This document shows, piece after piece, positions 1 through 10,370 of a DNA stretch of 64,000 nt. The DNA is from Amphibacillus sediminis NBRC 103570 (GTDB taxonomy: Bacteria; Bacillota; Bacilli; Bacillales; Amphibacillaceae). A program made the translations under genes and the position numbers. The stretch spans positions 33,058 through 97,057 of the forward strand of contig NZ_BCQW01000012.1 of the NCBI RefSeq assembly GCF_001552275.1. The letters run 5' to 3'. The first letter of the stretch is position 1. Every line of letters begins with the position of its first letter. The notes below the pieces were generated by a model. It worked only from the letters and a program-made list of their open reading frames with translations, ran no database searches and was not told the DNA's origin.

Positions 1-1922
1 GTGATAAATATAATTTTAAACGTCTCTCGAATGGTATAGTCGTTTATCTCTTTAATCATGACAAAGATTAAAATGGCTACCCAAGCATAAATGATTGTAT
101 TTGCCAAATTTAATAAATACACTTCATTTAACGTTAAATAATTACTAATTAAAATCGTAAAAGGTTTAAATATAAAGAATGGTGCAAAGGCGTAGATAAA
201 GCCGATAAAAACATGCTTTAATTTCCCTTCGCCATCGTTAATGGTCGTTATCAAATAATTTGATCCGATCACTAAAACGGCAACCGCCAAAAACAGTACT
301 GAATCCATGAACAAGGAATACTCACCGTCTCGCACGTATCTAAAAATAAATCCAGTGAAGTATTTATCTAATATAAATAGAGCATAGAGTATAAATAACC
401 AAAATCCCGCTGACCAGGTACTCCCTTTATTTTCGTACTGAATACCGTAAAACGTATTAATTGGATGTCTAATCATGTTTTTAATCCAGATCACATCTCG
501 TAAGAATTTCAATTGGTAACGGCTGTTGATTTGATCAGCCAATCGTTTCCTATACCCTTTCTTACGTTCCAGCCACCCAAGTCCTTTAAAAAAGATAACT
601 AGACCGATAATGACAAAGATTAAAGTCATGATGTTTTCTCTCATCCATACATTACGAACTTCCCAATAGGCATCAGAATAGCCCTCTTGATATTTAGCTT
701 GACGGAAAGCGTCTAAAGCTTCATTGTATTCTTCATCTTTGAAGTAGGCTTCTCCTAGACCAAGATAGGCAAAGTCAAATAAACTATTTAAACGAATGAC
801 TTCTTCCCATGGGCCTTTACTTGCTTCATAATCGCCATTTTGATAAAGCTCTAAAGATTGGTGAACGAGATTAGCAAATTCAGTTGGTTGAAACAATTGA
901 ATTTGATTACGGTCTTGATCTAGTGCGTAAATACGATCCTGTTCATCAACAGCGATTGCAGATAGGCGTCTAAATAAACCCACCCGTTGTCGGCCATCAT
1001 CCTGGCCACCAAATACAAAGAGGAGATTTCCCTCACTCGTGTATTCATAAATGAAACCGTCTTCACTTCCAACAAAAATATTATCTAAGGAGCCTACTTC
1101 AATCGCTGCTGGGAAGTCATCTGCAACCTGAGTTTCGATTATATTTTGACCAGCTACGTTTAACTTGCGGACTGCTTCAACGCGATCACCTTGTGAGACA
1201 GAGTAAACTAAGCCTTTTTCATCAATATTGATATTGGTTGACGTCGGTGGAACGATATCAATCATACGACTTAATTGCTCCTCAGTAAAAATGGCCCTTC
1301 TAAATATAGTCAATGGTGTGACAGCCGTTTGATTCGGGGCAAAATAACCGAGAAATTGACCCGTATTAGCATTAATCTGAATGATTCCATTAGAATTCCC
1401 GCGTGAGATAATATAGATATTATCGCGTTGATCAACGGCAACCTTTAATGGAATAAAGTTTGCTGATTCTCCAAACAAAAGACTTTCTGGCCGACCAAAT
1501 TCTTGCAGTAATTCTCCTTCTAATGTGTAGACAAAGATTTTTGCATTTGTTTCATCCGCAACATAAACTTTTTGATCATGAGAGAGAAAAATACCAGTTG
1601 GTTTACTTAACTCTTCATCACCAATACTCCGTTCAAAGTTTCCAAATCGATCACCGACTAGAATACGGCCATTCCCTGTATCCGCGATATAGAGTAGGCC
1701 ATCTTCGCCAACTTTCATATCCTGAGCTTGAGAAAACAGCTCATCATCAAACCTAACTATCGTGTCGGTGACTGTATAAGCCGTTTGCGTTTCTACATAA
1801 CGACCATAACCGTCTTCTGTAAATGTTTTATATGCCGTAGTTGCCTCTACAATTTGTGCCGTCGATACAAAAAGTAGAAAAATAGAAAGTAAAATGAGAC
1901 TTATCCGATTAATCATTTTCAT
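1..1922 (-). CDS. NHL-repeat, TPR and YIP1-like membrane protein, 3' end outside window
   Basis: The frame is open from an ATG at 1922 to the left edge, so about 640 residues are seen and the C-terminus is missing. It starts with a signal peptide (residues 1-30, ending near VEATTAY). Beta-propeller NHL-type repeats follow over about 55-320 (for example GEDGLLYIADTGNGRI and VDEQDRIYALDQDRNQI), then a TPR-like helical stretch at about 330-400. After that come a membrane segment and several hydrophobic helices resembling the YIP1 family. The start has an AGGTG ribosome site and lies 8 bp after the permease stop, so it is the last known gene of the sugar ABC operon. By position it may anchor or sense for that transporter. 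This is inference; no enzymatic motif is visible. Confidence 0.8.
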   Translation of the reverse strand, partial: MKMINRISLILLSIFLLFVSTAQIVEATTAYKTFTEDGYGRYVETQTAYTVTDTIVRFDDELFSQAQDMKVGEDGLLYIADTGNGRILVGDRFGNFERSIGDEELSKPTGIFLSHDQKVYVADETNAKIFVYTLEGELLQEFGRPESLLFGESANFIPLKVAVDQRDNIYIISRGNSNGIIQINANTGQFLGYFAPNQTAVTPLTIFRRAIFTEEQLSRMIDIVPPTSTNINIDEKGLVYSVSQGDRVEAVRKLNVAGQNIIETQVADDFPAAIEVGSLDNIFVGSEDGFIYEYTSEGNLLFVFGGQDDGRQRVGLFRRLSAIAVDEQDRIYALDQDRNQIQLFQPTEFANLVHQSLELYQNGDYEASKGPWEEVIRLNSLFDFAYLGLGEAYFKDEEYNEALDAFRQAKYQEGYSDAYWEVRNVWMRENIMTLIFVIIGLVIFFKGLGWLERKKGYRKRLADQINSRYQLKFLRDVIWIKNMIRHPINTFYGIQYENKGSTWSAGFWLFILYALFILDKYFTGFIFRYVRDGEYSLFMDSVLFLAVAVLVIGSNYLITTINDGEGKLKHVFIGFIYAFAPFFIFKPFTILISNYLTLNEVYLLNLANTIIYAWVAILIFVMIKEINDYTIRETFKIIFI

Positions 1923-1930
1923 GTTAACAC

Positions 1931-2800
1931 CTACTTTAATCCCGAGTGTGCCATGGTATTCATCACTTTACTTTGTAAGATGATAAATAAAATTAGGTTT
2001 GGCACAAACATAATAAGAGAGGCGACGGCTGCCATCCCTTGACCCACCACAACGTTCGTTTGTGCTGCAAGCGTATTCATAAAGAAGGCCAATGTTCTCA
2101 TATTTTCACTGGTTGTATATAGGGTTGAGGTTTCTAAGTCATTCCAGACTAACTGGAAGGCTAATATGGCTGCTGTTGCAATTGCTGGCCTGATCAATGG
2201 TAAGATCACTCGCCAATAAATCTTTAGATCACTGGCACCGTCAATCACGGCGGCTTCTATTAATGAATCAGGGACTTGATCAATAAATTGCTTGATTAAG
2301 AACAGACCAACCGGCATTGCAATAAGTGGTAGAATATGAGCGAAATACGAATCTTCGACCCCAATAAACGAAATCGTTAAGAAACGCGGAATCATAACAG
2401 CGATCGGAACAAACATTAAGGCTGTATTATTGATTTCTAATAGAGCTTTCTTGCCTACAAATCTTTTCTTCGATAAGGCATATCCTGCTAAGGTCGATAA
2501 AGCAATAGAAAGAAAAACAACAATAACTGTGACAAAAATGCTATTAAATAGATAACGCGATAGCGGTATTCCTGATGACTCCGCTAGTTGGTACAAATTC
2601 CGGAAATTCTCAAACGTTGGATTAACCACAAAGAATCTTGGTGGAAATGCATAAAGTTCATCAAGTGGCTTAAACGCGTGATTAAAAATAAAAATGATGG
2701 GTAGTGCCATAAAAACCGCAAACGGAATTAAAAAGATATAAAACTTTAATTGGCTTCGGTGAAACCCTCTTGGGTTAACGCCACTATTTCTAAGTGCCAT
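1931..2800 (-). CDS. Carbohydrate ABC transporter permease, MalG/AraQ type
   Basis: A 289-residue inner-membrane permease with about six hydrophobic helices. The EAA loop that docks the ATPase is clear at residues 182-188 (EAAVIDG), followed by a proline-containing stretch (ILPLIRPA) typical of the CUT1 sugar-importer family. It pairs with the permease just upstream (15-bp gap) and with the large solute-binding protein to form a carbohydrate uptake system. No ATPase gene lies in the visible operon. Such Firmicute systems usually borrow a shared MsmX-type ATPase, which is inference here. The substrate cannot be read from the sequence; the cre-like site and the nearby GH35 gene suggest a glycan fragment. 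Confidence 0.93.
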   Translation of the reverse strand: MALRNSGVNPRGFHRSQLKFYIFLIPFAVFMALPIIFIFNHAFKPLDELYAFPPRFFVVNPTFENFRNLYQLAESSGIPLSRYLFNSIFVTVIVVFLSIALSTLAGYALSKKRFVGKKALLEINNTALMFVPIAVMIPRFLTISFIGVEDSYFAHILPLIAMPVGLFLIKQFIDQVPDSLIEAAVIDGASDLKIYWRVILPLIRPAIATAAILAFQLVWNDLETSTLYTTSENMRTLAFFMNTLAAQTNVVVGQGMAAVASLIMFVPNLILFIILQSKVMNTMAHSGLK

Positions 2801-2815
2801 CTCAACCTTCCTTTC

Positions 2816-3703
2816 TTATGCTTCTTCACTGAATAGTTTTTTCGCTATATAGGCAAACAAGTAAATAATCAGTAATAGTACAACAGACAAGGCTGCTGCA
2901 TAGCCCATTTCAAACCGAATAAAACCATAATCTTCAACGTGATTTACCATCAGTTGACCGGCATATCCAGGTGTTGGATTGGCACCTGTTAACTGAACAC
3001 CGATCGCACCGGCTGAGAAAGTACCTACGATCGCCATAACAGCACCAAATAGCATTTGCGGTTTCATTGAAGGGATCGTAATATAGATTAACTCTTGGAA
3101 TCTATTTTTTATCCCATCAATGGCTCCAGCCTCATATAAGGTCTCGTCAACATTAAGAACGCCAGATATCATCGCCAGGAAACCGACACCCATACTACTC
3201 CATAACGCAACCACAATCATGATCGGTAAAATAAAACGTGTATCCTGTAACCAAATAATCGGTTCAGTAATTAGACCTACCTGCATTAAAAGGTTGTTAA
3301 AATAACCAGACTGATTACCACTAAAAATAACTCTCCATACAACGGCCATCGCTATCCCGGCAGTCATGGATGGTGAATAAAAGATTAGTGCAAAGATGGT
3401 TCTCGGTAATTTTGGCAATTGAGCCAATACCCAGGCTAGGAGAAAAGATAAAACATAGCCCCCTGGTCCGACAATAACAGCGAATAAAACGGTGTTCGGT
3501 AAAACGTATTGCATAAATATTTCATCCTGTGTTAACAGGTTAATATAATTTAAGAACCCAACAAACTCAGGGGTTTCAATCGTGTTAAAGTTTGTAAACG
3601 ATAGGAAGATCGCCATTAAAACTGGTACGATGATAAACAACGTAAACAGTAAGATATACGGTAGTAAGAACAGATAAGCATTTTTATGATTGTCTCGCAT
3701 CAC
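2816..3703 (-). CDS. Carbohydrate ABC transporter permease, MalF/LacF type
   Basis: A 295-residue permease with an N-terminal helix (residues 9-31) and further membrane helices. A divergent EAA loop reads EAGAIDG at 191-197, followed by the usual proline motif (IPSMKP). This is the partner subunit of the MalG-like permease and forms the transmembrane channel with it. It sits 14 bp downstream of the solute-binding protein and 15 bp upstream of the second permease, a normal CUT1 gene order (binding protein, MalF-like, MalG-like). Nothing about it is broken or unusual. Confidence 0.93.
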   Translation of the reverse strand: MMRDNHKNAYLFLLPYILLFTLFIIVPVLMAIFLSFTNFNTIETPEFVGFLNYINLLTQDEIFMQYVLPNTVLFAVIVGPGGYVLSFLLAWVLAQLPKLPRTIFALIFYSPSMTAGIAMAVVWRVIFSGNQSGYFNNLLMQVGLITEPIIWLQDTRFILPIMIVVALWSSMGVGFLAMISGVLNVDETLYEAGAIDGIKNRFQELIYITIPSMKPQMLFGAVMAIVGTFSAGAIGVQLTGANPTPGYAGQLMVNHVEDYGFIRFEMGYAAALSVVLLLIIYLFAYIAKKLFSEEA

Positions 3704-3717
3704 TTGATCCCCCTTCG

Positions 3718-6648
3718 TTACTCTTCTAAAAGTGAAAATTCTGGATTCGGATAGTGCTCGATGACCTCGCCATCTTTCATAAACCCAAACTCCTCCAGCT
3801 TTCTCTCTGTTTCTCGATTGACACGCTTACTCGCTAAATCAATCGCTGTCCTTAAATTTTCTCCATCCAGAACGACAGAGTTATAGGCATTACTTAACTC
3901 ACGCTCAAGCAAATAACTCCCCGGAGCACGTGGCACTTCAGCAATCCATTTGGCTTGATCAAGAATCGTTGCCTTGTGACTGTGCGGCCACGGTAACTCT
4001 GAATAGGCAGATAAATTTGCTGTATTCCACATATACTCTGGACCATAAGTCGTCTGAAGGGTGTTTCCAAAGGCGACTTGAGTCTCAGTAGATGACCACC
4101 ATTTCAAAAATTCCCAAGCTTCTTCGGTTTTATCTGTATCGCTGAACATGATGTTACTTTCTGCCCCTCCGGTTGACCAACGTTCAACTTCACCCATTTC
4201 ATTTTCAATTCCCGGGACAAGAGCAACATCCCATACATTCGCAATTTCCGGAGCCGCATTTAAAATTAAGTTATACATGTGATAATCGGAAATCCCAATT
4301 GGAATGGATCCATCACGGAATTGCTGATAAAAGCTCGGGACGTCGTAAGGGACGTTATAAATAGAAAACAACTCGGTTAATAACCGCATTCCCTCAATCG
4401 TATCGTTATTATTTAACTCCGTTCGATGAATCGTATCGCCATACAATTGTCCTCCACTTTGGTAAATTAATGGCATTGTACCAGCAAAGGTCTTCATTCC
4501 TCCCATCCCTGCCGTTGGATAGAAGAAATTCATTCCTCTTCTTTGCAGTTCAGGTAAGTATGTGCGAACATCAAAGATGGTGTCAGGAATGTCTAATCCC
4601 ATATCCGCTAAAATATCTTTCCGGTAAAACATGATCCAAAAATTCATCGTGTCCGGGATCGCATAAACACCGTCTTGAATCGTTGCCGGGACAAGCATCC
4701 CTGGCGAATAATGACTGACAACTTCTTCATAATCATCAAATAACGTTAAGTCTTGTAAAGCTCCCCGAATCCCAATTTCAAACGGCATAGCATAATTCAC
4801 ACCTAAGGCGACATCAGGTGCATCACCTGCTGCATTAGCAAGAATCAGTTTGTTTTGATCAGGCATAATGGATATATCCACCTTCACACCTGTTTCGGCA
4901 GTAAAGGTCTCGTCAATTAATCGTTGAATAATCTCAATGTATTGTCGGGGACGATTGACCCAAACTTGTAAATGCTCTTTATTAATATTATTCACTTCAT
5001 AATCTTGCTCACCGAAGGTATTGATAAACCGTTTAATGCTTCCCCAGGCTCTAGCAAACATACCTGCATTCTTAGGGATATCTGCTTCATCCTGATAAAG
5101 GTAAAATCGATCGATCGCAATGCCGCTATCATTTATATCTTGCATTAGGTTACTTAAGTATGCAGTAACAGAATTTCCTCCCGTCGACAGCTCATCTTTT
5201 CGCTGAGCCAATTTTTTAACTTCTTCTGCTAAGCTCCTTAATTGTTCCTCTGCAATTTTTAATCCAGAAAATGCACCGACTGTATCCTTATTTGGGTTAA
5301 ACGCTTTCATTTCTTCATAAATATCGGCCATTTCATCAGCCCAAGATAACATAAGATCCGTTACACCTGGAATATAATCCTCCACATTGATATCACGGTG
5401 CCGATCAACATCTGGCCCAACTAAGTTTGTTAGCTCTAAAGAAAGGTTCTGAATTTCACTTGTCAAACGTTCAATTTGCTCCATCGTCTCTTTTAGGGGC
5501 TCAATTGCGATTTGAAAAGCAACCGTATTGACCCCTTCTTCTAAGTAGATTGGAATCGGCTGTTCCTGATCATTCGCTAGTGTATAGTGGACAAATGTCG
5601 ACTGATACAAAAATGGGTGATTTTGTAATGCTTGATAAGGTACTCTGCCATTGATTTCGATATTCATAAAGATGGGGAAGTCAACTTTAGACTTTTGTTG
5701 ATAGTGAATTCCCAAATAATAATAGCCGGGTTGATCTACTTCTACATCATAATAAATTTTATCCCCCGCTGAATTAAAAGAATCGGCATCAATATGATTA
5801 AGCACACGCTTATGATCGCTATATGGTATTAGGTTGACGTTATAGGAAGCATTGGCGCGAATTGAAGAGTTGTTACGTTTGACCAAATCATTTGCTGCTT
5901 CCACCTCGATATACTGATTACCTGTCATTTCGATTGGTTCAAATTCAGGTAAGATTTGCTTACCACTTAATTCTATCGTTCGTATAACGAGATTACCCTC
6001 TGAAATGACTAACTCAATTTCATTGTTACCTTGATTGAGTTTTACAAGTAATGGAGAGCTAAGACGGTAACCGGAATCAATTAAATACTTAAATTCCCAT
6101 GTATCTGATTTGATTGGCTGCGGAATAATTTCATTGCCATATTTATCAGTTTGGAAGGTTTCAGGATTTTCCCAACTACTTTCAAAAACTAAATTACGTG
6201 CCTCATAGAAAGGGATTGCACCGTTGACACGCATTTCCAATTGTGACGGCAAAACATTATGGCCTTCGATTTTGTAGTCAAATCCGATATAGTAATAGGC
6301 CGTCTCTGGTGCTTCAATCGTGAAGTTGACTGTTTCATCTTGACCGACATAAATGACATCCTCTCCCTCATAAGTGGTATGACCATCAGAGCTAAGTTCA
6401 GTCATATCTTCAAATCGAATCGGTTCACCTTGATAATGCTCTGATTCTGTTCCACTAATATAGGTTGAATAGCGATCAGACCTTTCATGATCCGTACTTG
6501 AAATAATGTCATCCAAATCAATCGATTCAGCATCGGTCATTTCCAAGTCTTCCTCATCAGCACTAAGTGACGGTAGGAAGATAGACGAGCCGACTAACAT
6601 ATTAAACAAGATCATTAGAAATACTTTTCTATAATTAATAATCCGCAA
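3718..6648 (-). CDS. Large extracellular solute-binding protein with two N-terminal beta-sandwich-like domains
   Basis: About 976 residues from the likely TTG start at 6648; an AGAGGTG ribosome site lies eight bases upstream. In-frame ATGs at 6654 and 6678 give 978 or 986 residues but are badly spaced. A type I signal peptide ends near PSLSA-DEE, and there is no lipobox cysteine, unlike most Gram-positive binding proteins. Two similar domains follow at about 60-240 and 250-400, each with a YYYIG or YYYLG strand and a VNG/ING segment, resembling CBM6/35-like sandwiches. Then come a helical linker (about 400-560) and a family 1 solute-binding domain (about 565-960). It is the first gene of the sugar ABC operon, with a cre-like site 73 bp upstream of the start. 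A carbohydrate ligand is likely; its identity is unknown. Confidence 0.88.
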   Translation of the reverse strand: MRIINYRKVFLMILFNMLVGSSIFLPSLSADEEDLEMTDAESIDLDDIISSTDHERSDRYSTYISGTESEHYQGEPIRFEDMTELSSDGHTTYEGEDVIYVGQDETVNFTIEAPETAYYYIGFDYKIEGHNVLPSQLEMRVNGAIPFYEARNLVFESSWENPETFQTDKYGNEIIPQPIKSDTWEFKYLIDSGYRLSSPLLVKLNQGNNEIELVISEGNLVIRTIELSGKQILPEFEPIEMTGNQYIEVEAANDLVKRNNSSIRANASYNVNLIPYSDHKRVLNHIDADSFNSAGDKIYYDVEVDQPGYYYLGIHYQQKSKVDFPIFMNIEINGRVPYQALQNHPFLYQSTFVHYTLANDQEQPIPIYLEEGVNTVAFQIAIEPLKETMEQIERLTSEIQNLSLELTNLVGPDVDRHRDINVEDYIPGVTDLMLSWADEMADIYEEMKAFNPNKDTVGAFSGLKIAEEQLRSLAEEVKKLAQRKDELSTGGNSVTAYLSNLMQDINDSGIAIDRFYLYQDEADIPKNAGMFARAWGSIKRFINTFGEQDYEVNNINKEHLQVWVNRPRQYIEIIQRLIDETFTAETGVKVDISIMPDQNKLILANAAGDAPDVALGVNYAMPFEIGIRGALQDLTLFDDYEEVVSHYSPGMLVPATIQDGVYAIPDTMNFWIMFYRKDILADMGLDIPDTIFDVRTYLPELQRRGMNFFYPTAGMGGMKTFAGTMPLIYQSGGQLYGDTIHRTELNNNDTIEGMRLLTELFSIYNVPYDVPSFYQQFRDGSIPIGISDYHMYNLILNAAPEIANVWDVALVPGIENEMGEVERWSTGGAESNIMFSDTDKTEEAWEFLKWWSSTETQVAFGNTLQTTYGPEYMWNTANLSAYSELPWPHSHKATILDQAKWIAEVPRAPGSYLLERELSNAYNSVVLDGENLRTAIDLASKRVNRETERKLEEFGFMKDGEVIEHYPNPEFSLLEE

Positions 6649-6720
6649 ACTCATCACCTCTACAATTTTTCTATGCACATCTTCTTATTGGTAAGATCAG
6701 AAATCCCCTTTTCGCAATAA

Positions 6721-6734
6721 AGTAAGCGCTAACA
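6721..6734. promoter_or_regulatory. cre-like site (CcpA) before the sugar ABC operon
   Basis: AGTAAGCGCTAACA matches 13 of 14 positions of the cre consensus TGWAANCGNTNWCA; only the first base differs. It lies about 73 bp upstream of the likely start of the solute-binding protein. Catabolite repression of the operon by CcpA is the expected effect, which is inference from the motif. Confidence 0.6.
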
Positions 6735-6835
6735 TAATTGTGGCTATTTTACCAAGTAAAAGCTAATTCCATCTCTCGCAACTTTAATCTGAAATACTTG
6801 TCGTGTGAGAGAATTTCATAACTTCAATTCTGTAT

Positions 6836-6882
6836 GAAAAACAAACATTATACGAGGTTAGTTTATGACTGTTTGTATAATG
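6836..6882 (-). terminator. Probable terminator of the candidate structured RNA
   Basis: On the minus strand an 8-bp stem (CATTATAC / GTATAATG) with a 21-nt loop is followed by TTTGTTTTT. The stem is AT-rich, so strength is uncertain. It would separate the upstream RNA from the sugar operon. Confidence 0.45.
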
Positions 6883-7239
6883 AGGGGTTTTCCAACAGGA
6901 TGGACCGTGTTGTTAATGAGTCGTATCAGGGTGGGATCTTTACTTTCACGTAAAGTCCACAAAAAATAATCTTCTTTATCTTAGTTCCTTAGCCATCAGC
7001 GCGTCTTTTCGTTGGGACGAGCAGCTAAGGTCATTTCCTTATAGGATAAGGTTGGTTAAACTTTACATTCCTTTTGCGTCGTAAGGACACTACCACAGTG
7101 TACAATTAATCTTCCACTAAGTAGATCTTGTACGCTTACATACCTTGCCAAGAGCCCGCGGAGAGGCACTTAATTATCCCAACAATTATCATAAACATAC
7201 AAGCAGAGTAAATATTTTACTTAAATTTTATCTTTGTAA
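6836..7239 (-). ncRNA. Candidate structured noncoding RNA of about 400 nt
   Basis: There is no credible reading frame here, but a perfect sigma-A promoter lies just upstream. The minus-strand transcript can form consecutive hairpins: 7100-7133 (GTACAA/TTGTAC with an inner GATCT/AGATT), 7089-7101 (CACT/AGTG), 7069-7087 (TCCTT/AAGGA), 7037-7051 (CCTTAT/ATAAGG), 6987-7030 (CCTTAGC/GCTAAGG with inner CGTC/GACG) and 6931-6960 (GTGG/CCAC plus CTTTAC/GTAAAG), ending in a possible terminator. It does not match RNase P RNA, tmRNA, 6S or SRP RNA as I know them. It could also be a long leader of the sugar operon, but the terminator argues for a separate transcript. Family unknown. Confidence 0.5.
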
Positions 7240-7244
7240 CTAAA

Positions 7245-7273
7245 ATTATATATAACACCCTCTTTATTGTCAA
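7245..7273 (-). promoter_or_regulatory. Consensus sigma-A promoter of the candidate RNA
   Basis: Minus strand: -35 TTGACA at 7273-7268, a 17-bp spacer and -10 TATAAT at 7250-7245. All twelve hexamer bases match. The predicted transcript starts near 7239 and runs into a gene-free, hairpin-rich stretch. Confidence 0.75.
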
Positions 7274-7327
7274 TCTTTTTTAGGGTAAAATTAACTAGCC
7301 TTTAACTATTGTTGAAATTGCCATATA

Positions 7328-7437
7328 AAATAAAACTTCATTCAGTGGGGGTTTCGATGCATAGGCTGTGCTAGTGCAGACGTTTAATCAACTTCCTCTC
7401 TCACCCACTGAACGTTAGTTGAACCAATTGGGCTTTT
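7328..7437 (+). repeat. Family A dispersed repeat, copy 1 (decayed)
   Basis: Shares the 5' half of the family (TTCATTCAGTGGGGG, then GCATAGG, then TCACCCACTGAACGTTAGTTGAACC) but loses similarity after about 7437. The long stem TTCAGTGGG / CCCACTGAA is kept. It lies in the gene-free stretch between the structured RNA promoter and the GH35 gene. Confidence 0.7.
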
Positions 7438-7594
7438 CAAATCTACCTTAAACTATTAGTATCTCTAGTTGATTAGATTAATTACAATGTTAAACACTTA
7501 ATTTTTAGTAATAAAATTAAATATAATTAGTAGTAAATACCATTAAACATACAGGACTTAACTATCAATCTCTTTTGTTTATCATTTCATGTTT

Positions 7595-7790
7595 GTTTAC
7601 CTCCATCCAGCAGAAGCCTCCTACTTCTATGAATGGAGATGAACGTCTATTTCCCTTCCATTCAGTGGGGCTCAAACCTCAGTGGATAAAGTTAGAGCCC
7701 CTTCAGTGAAAGCCACAGATTTTCAGTGCAAATTCATCGTGCGAATATTGGTAAAATATGGATGAAAATGTGTAAGGCTCATTTGATTTT
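7595..7790 (+). repeat. Family B dispersed repeat, copy 1 (decayed)
   Basis: Recognisable by CCAGCAGAAG, CTACTTCTATGAATGG, TTCAGTGGGG, GATAAAGTTA and GCCACAGATTTTCA in the same order as the intact copies near 39.1 and 56.9 kb. The 3' third is strongly diverged. It follows the family A copy directly, so this intergenic region has been hit at least twice. Confidence 0.6.
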
Positions 7791-7979
7791 GAAATACATA
7801 ACATTTGAAAGCAAGGCTTTAACTATTAAAATATAAACATCTTATAAAACAGCTGTTAACGAGCCATATAGAATAAAGAATTTCGGTCACAACAGACAAT
7901 AGAGCAACATCAAAAAAAGCAGCTCTAAACGCCATCAAGCCATGACATTTTAGAACCGCTTAAAATTAAACTTGGATCG

Positions 7980-9701
7980 TTAGCCCAATTTAGGCTTATC
8001 TACTAACTTAACTCTATTTGTGTTTGTCCCTTCTAATTCCAAGATAACGATCTCATTTTTACCCTTTTTCAACAATGGCCCTGGTAGATATAATCTTTTT
8101 TGGGGACCAGCTGTATTCCAGTACCTTCCTAAGTTAAATCCATTAATAAATACATTCCCCTTACCAAATCCCTCAACGTCGACAAAAGTATCACAGGCAT
8201 CCTCTACTTCTATGAAGCCACGGTAGAATTTAGGGAACCGGCTATCCTTCGAAACAAACTCCTTTGGTAAATGATCTGTATTGATTAAATACATTTCCCA
8301 ATTAAACCAGTACTGCTGACCTAACCAAATATTTTTAACCATCCCTTTTTTATCACTTAAATGTTCACCATAATTTGCCCGTCCCATATTTTCCACAAGG
8401 ATTTCTAGAACATTACTCTCTTCCGTGAAATTTAATTTTAATTCCTTGTTCTGATCATTTATATATGTGGTTAATACATATTCACCATTGATGTAGATAT
8501 AGGATCGATCACGAATAGCGTCGGAATTAAACGACAACTCTCCTTGGCGATTAACTGTTGTCCGATAAAGCGTATAACCATATGGGTGATCAAGCTCTTC
8601 CATTGATAGCGGAGTAATAGAGTTAACCTTTTTACTACAATCACTCAAAACATCAAACAAACTCGTTGACTCTGTTAACTCAACATCACCATACGTATGT
8701 GTTGTGATTTTACTTTTATAATCATCCGGAACATCGATATAATTACTTAATACTTTTTTAATCGCTTTATATTTTTCTGTTATCTCACCATTCTCCGTTA
8801 ATAAAGCATCATAATCATAGCTTGTGATCGTTGGATAATAAAGATCATAGTAATTCGCACCATTCATAAAGCCAAAATTTGTACCGCCGTGAAACATATA
8901 AAAGTTTACAGAGCTTTTTGTCTTCATTAAATCTTTAAAAACTTCAGCAGCATCGCTGGCACTACGTGTGTGATGCTTTCCATTCCAATGGTCAAACCAG
9001 CCTATCCAAAATTCCATAACCATTTTAGGTGAGTTTGGTTTAAATTTCTTAAGCTTCCCGAACGCTTCATCTACTCTTGAACCAAAATTCACGGTTGTGG
9101 TTACATCAGGTAAAGAACCTTGTTCAATAAACTCTGGTCCATCCGAAGTAAATAAGAAAGTATCTAAATGATGCTTTTTATATTGATTTTTTAAAAAACT
9201 TAAATATTCCAGGTCATTCCCATATGCACCATACTCATTTTCAATTTGCATAGCAATGACCGGACCACCATGTTGATATAGATACCGTTCAAACTTTGGT
9301 AATAAAACATCAAAATATTCTTCAACATGCTTCAAAAAAACAGGATGACTACTTCTTAAAATGGCCCCTTTATCCTTAAGCAACCATGCTGGTAATCCGC
9401 CCATTTCCCACTCTGCACATATGAAAGGTGATGGTCTTAAAATAACATATAAGTCTAAGCTTTGTGCCAATGCAATGAACGCTTCAACATCTGCTAAACC
9501 AGAAAAATAAAATTCTCCTTTTTTCGGTTCGTGAAGATTCCAAGGTATATATGTCTCAACCGTATTTAATCCTAAAGCTTTTAATTTGAGCAGTCTATCT
9601 TCCCAATGCTCAGGCACTGTCCGGAAATAATGTATCGCTCCTGATAATATCTGGAATGGTTGACCTTCCAAATAAAACTTACCATTATTTACTGTAAGCA
9701 T
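7980..9701 (-). CDS. Beta-galactosidase, glycoside hydrolase family 35
   Basis: A 573-residue cytoplasmic-type enzyme with no signal peptide, the usual length for bacterial GH35. The TIM barrel occupies the first 330 or so residues. The catalytic acid/base is expected at E156 in IENEYGAYG and the nucleophile at E230 in MVMEFWIGWFDHW. Other family marks are GAIHYFRTVPEHW (21-33), RPSPFICAEWEMGGLP and FMFHGGTNFG-like YMFHGGTNFGFMNG. Beta-sandwich domains follow, with a typical INGFNLGRYWNTAGPQ near the C-terminus. It removes terminal beta-galactosyl residues. The start has a strong GAGGAGGG ribosome site. It stands alone between the sugar transporter and tRNA-Met and may process what that transporter imports (inference). 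Confidence 0.93.
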   Translation of the reverse strand: MLTVNNGKFYLEGQPFQILSGAIHYFRTVPEHWEDRLLKLKALGLNTVETYIPWNLHEPKKGEFYFSGLADVEAFIALAQSLDLYVILRPSPFICAEWEMGGLPAWLLKDKGAILRSSHPVFLKHVEEYFDVLLPKFERYLYQHGGPVIAMQIENEYGAYGNDLEYLSFLKNQYKKHHLDTFLFTSDGPEFIEQGSLPDVTTTVNFGSRVDEAFGKLKKFKPNSPKMVMEFWIGWFDHWNGKHHTRSASDAAEVFKDLMKTKSSVNFYMFHGGTNFGFMNGANYYDLYYPTITSYDYDALLTENGEITEKYKAIKKVLSNYIDVPDDYKSKITTHTYGDVELTESTSLFDVLSDCSKKVNSITPLSMEELDHPYGYTLYRTTVNRQGELSFNSDAIRDRSYIYINGEYVLTTYINDQNKELKLNFTEESNVLEILVENMGRANYGEHLSDKKGMVKNIWLGQQYWFNWEMYLINTDHLPKEFVSKDSRFPKFYRGFIEVEDACDTFVDVEGFGKGNVFINGFNLGRYWNTAGPQKRLYLPGPLLKKGKNEIVILELEGTNTNRVKLVDKPKLG

Positions 9702-9957
9702 GTCGTCCCTCCTCTAGATCATACATACTCTTTTCAATTTTTAACCAAATAAACTTAGGAGATTTCCATCGTTTTCCCTTTGCTATGCGATTGATCTTTT
9801 AGTAATTTTAGCTCAAAAACAAATAATATTTAGTAAAGCAAAGGCTTTTTTGACGTTTATTCCCCCATAATGTACTGATTCAAGAACTATTTAACAATCC
9901 TTACACATGTTGATTTTAATTGTTATTACTATTTTAGTCAAGTAAATTTAACTAAAA

Positions 9958-9971
9958 AGTAAACGCATTCA
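9958..9971. promoter_or_regulatory. Weak cre-like site upstream of the GH35 gene
   Basis: AGTAAACGCATTCA matches 12 of 14 cre consensus positions. It is about 257 bp upstream of the GH35 start, far for direct repression. The rest of 9702-10312 shows no gene, repeat or clear promoter hexamer pair; the short frames in it have no ribosome site. Confidence 0.3.
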
Positions 9972-10312
9972 GACTTGTTAGTGAAAGAAATTAATTTCAA
10001 ATATTTTTGATCATACCTTGTTTATCCGACCATTTAAAGTTGAACTGTTTTAGTAAACGAACGTGTCAACGAATACTTCAACCATTTCGCTTGTGTTTAA
10101 ACAGACTTCATCTATTTATTTCAGATAGTCTCTCTAGAAAGGCCATATGCTTAAAACCTCTCTGCTTTCATAGAATGTTAATGGGATTGATTAATTGACG
10201 ATAAACATGCGACTATTACAGCACTATATGATTGTTTTTAATGATATCACCTTATGCCAAGGTTTTAGTCGAACCTACCTATTAACTCGTCTAAGATAAT
10301 ATAAAAAAAGGA

Positions 10313-10341
10313 TTGACACCACGCTCTGGCTATTGTATTAT
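10313..10341 (+). promoter_or_regulatory. Sigma-A promoter of tRNA-Met
   Basis: -35 TTGACA at 10313-10318, a 17-bp spacer and -10 TATTAT at 10336-10341. Transcription would start about 22 bases before the tRNA. Confidence 0.75.
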
Positions 10342-10370
10342 ATCACTTGTGACTTTAATATTTTGATTTT

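Noticed and set aside
1460..1756. Plus-strand frame of 98 codons
   Set aside because: It lies opposite the NHL repeats of the membrane protein on the minus strand, has no ribosome site and low-complexity content; a shadow.
6836..7239. Structured region as tmRNA, RNase P RNA, 6S RNA or T-box
   Set aside because: None of their hallmark sequences is present: no tag-peptide frame, no RNase P core motifs, no T-box sequence, and no aminoacyl-tRNA or amino acid gene follows.
10007..10198. 63-codon plus-strand frame between the GH35 gene and tRNA-Met
   Set aside because: No ribosome site and unusual composition; it lies in gene-free AT-rich sequence.
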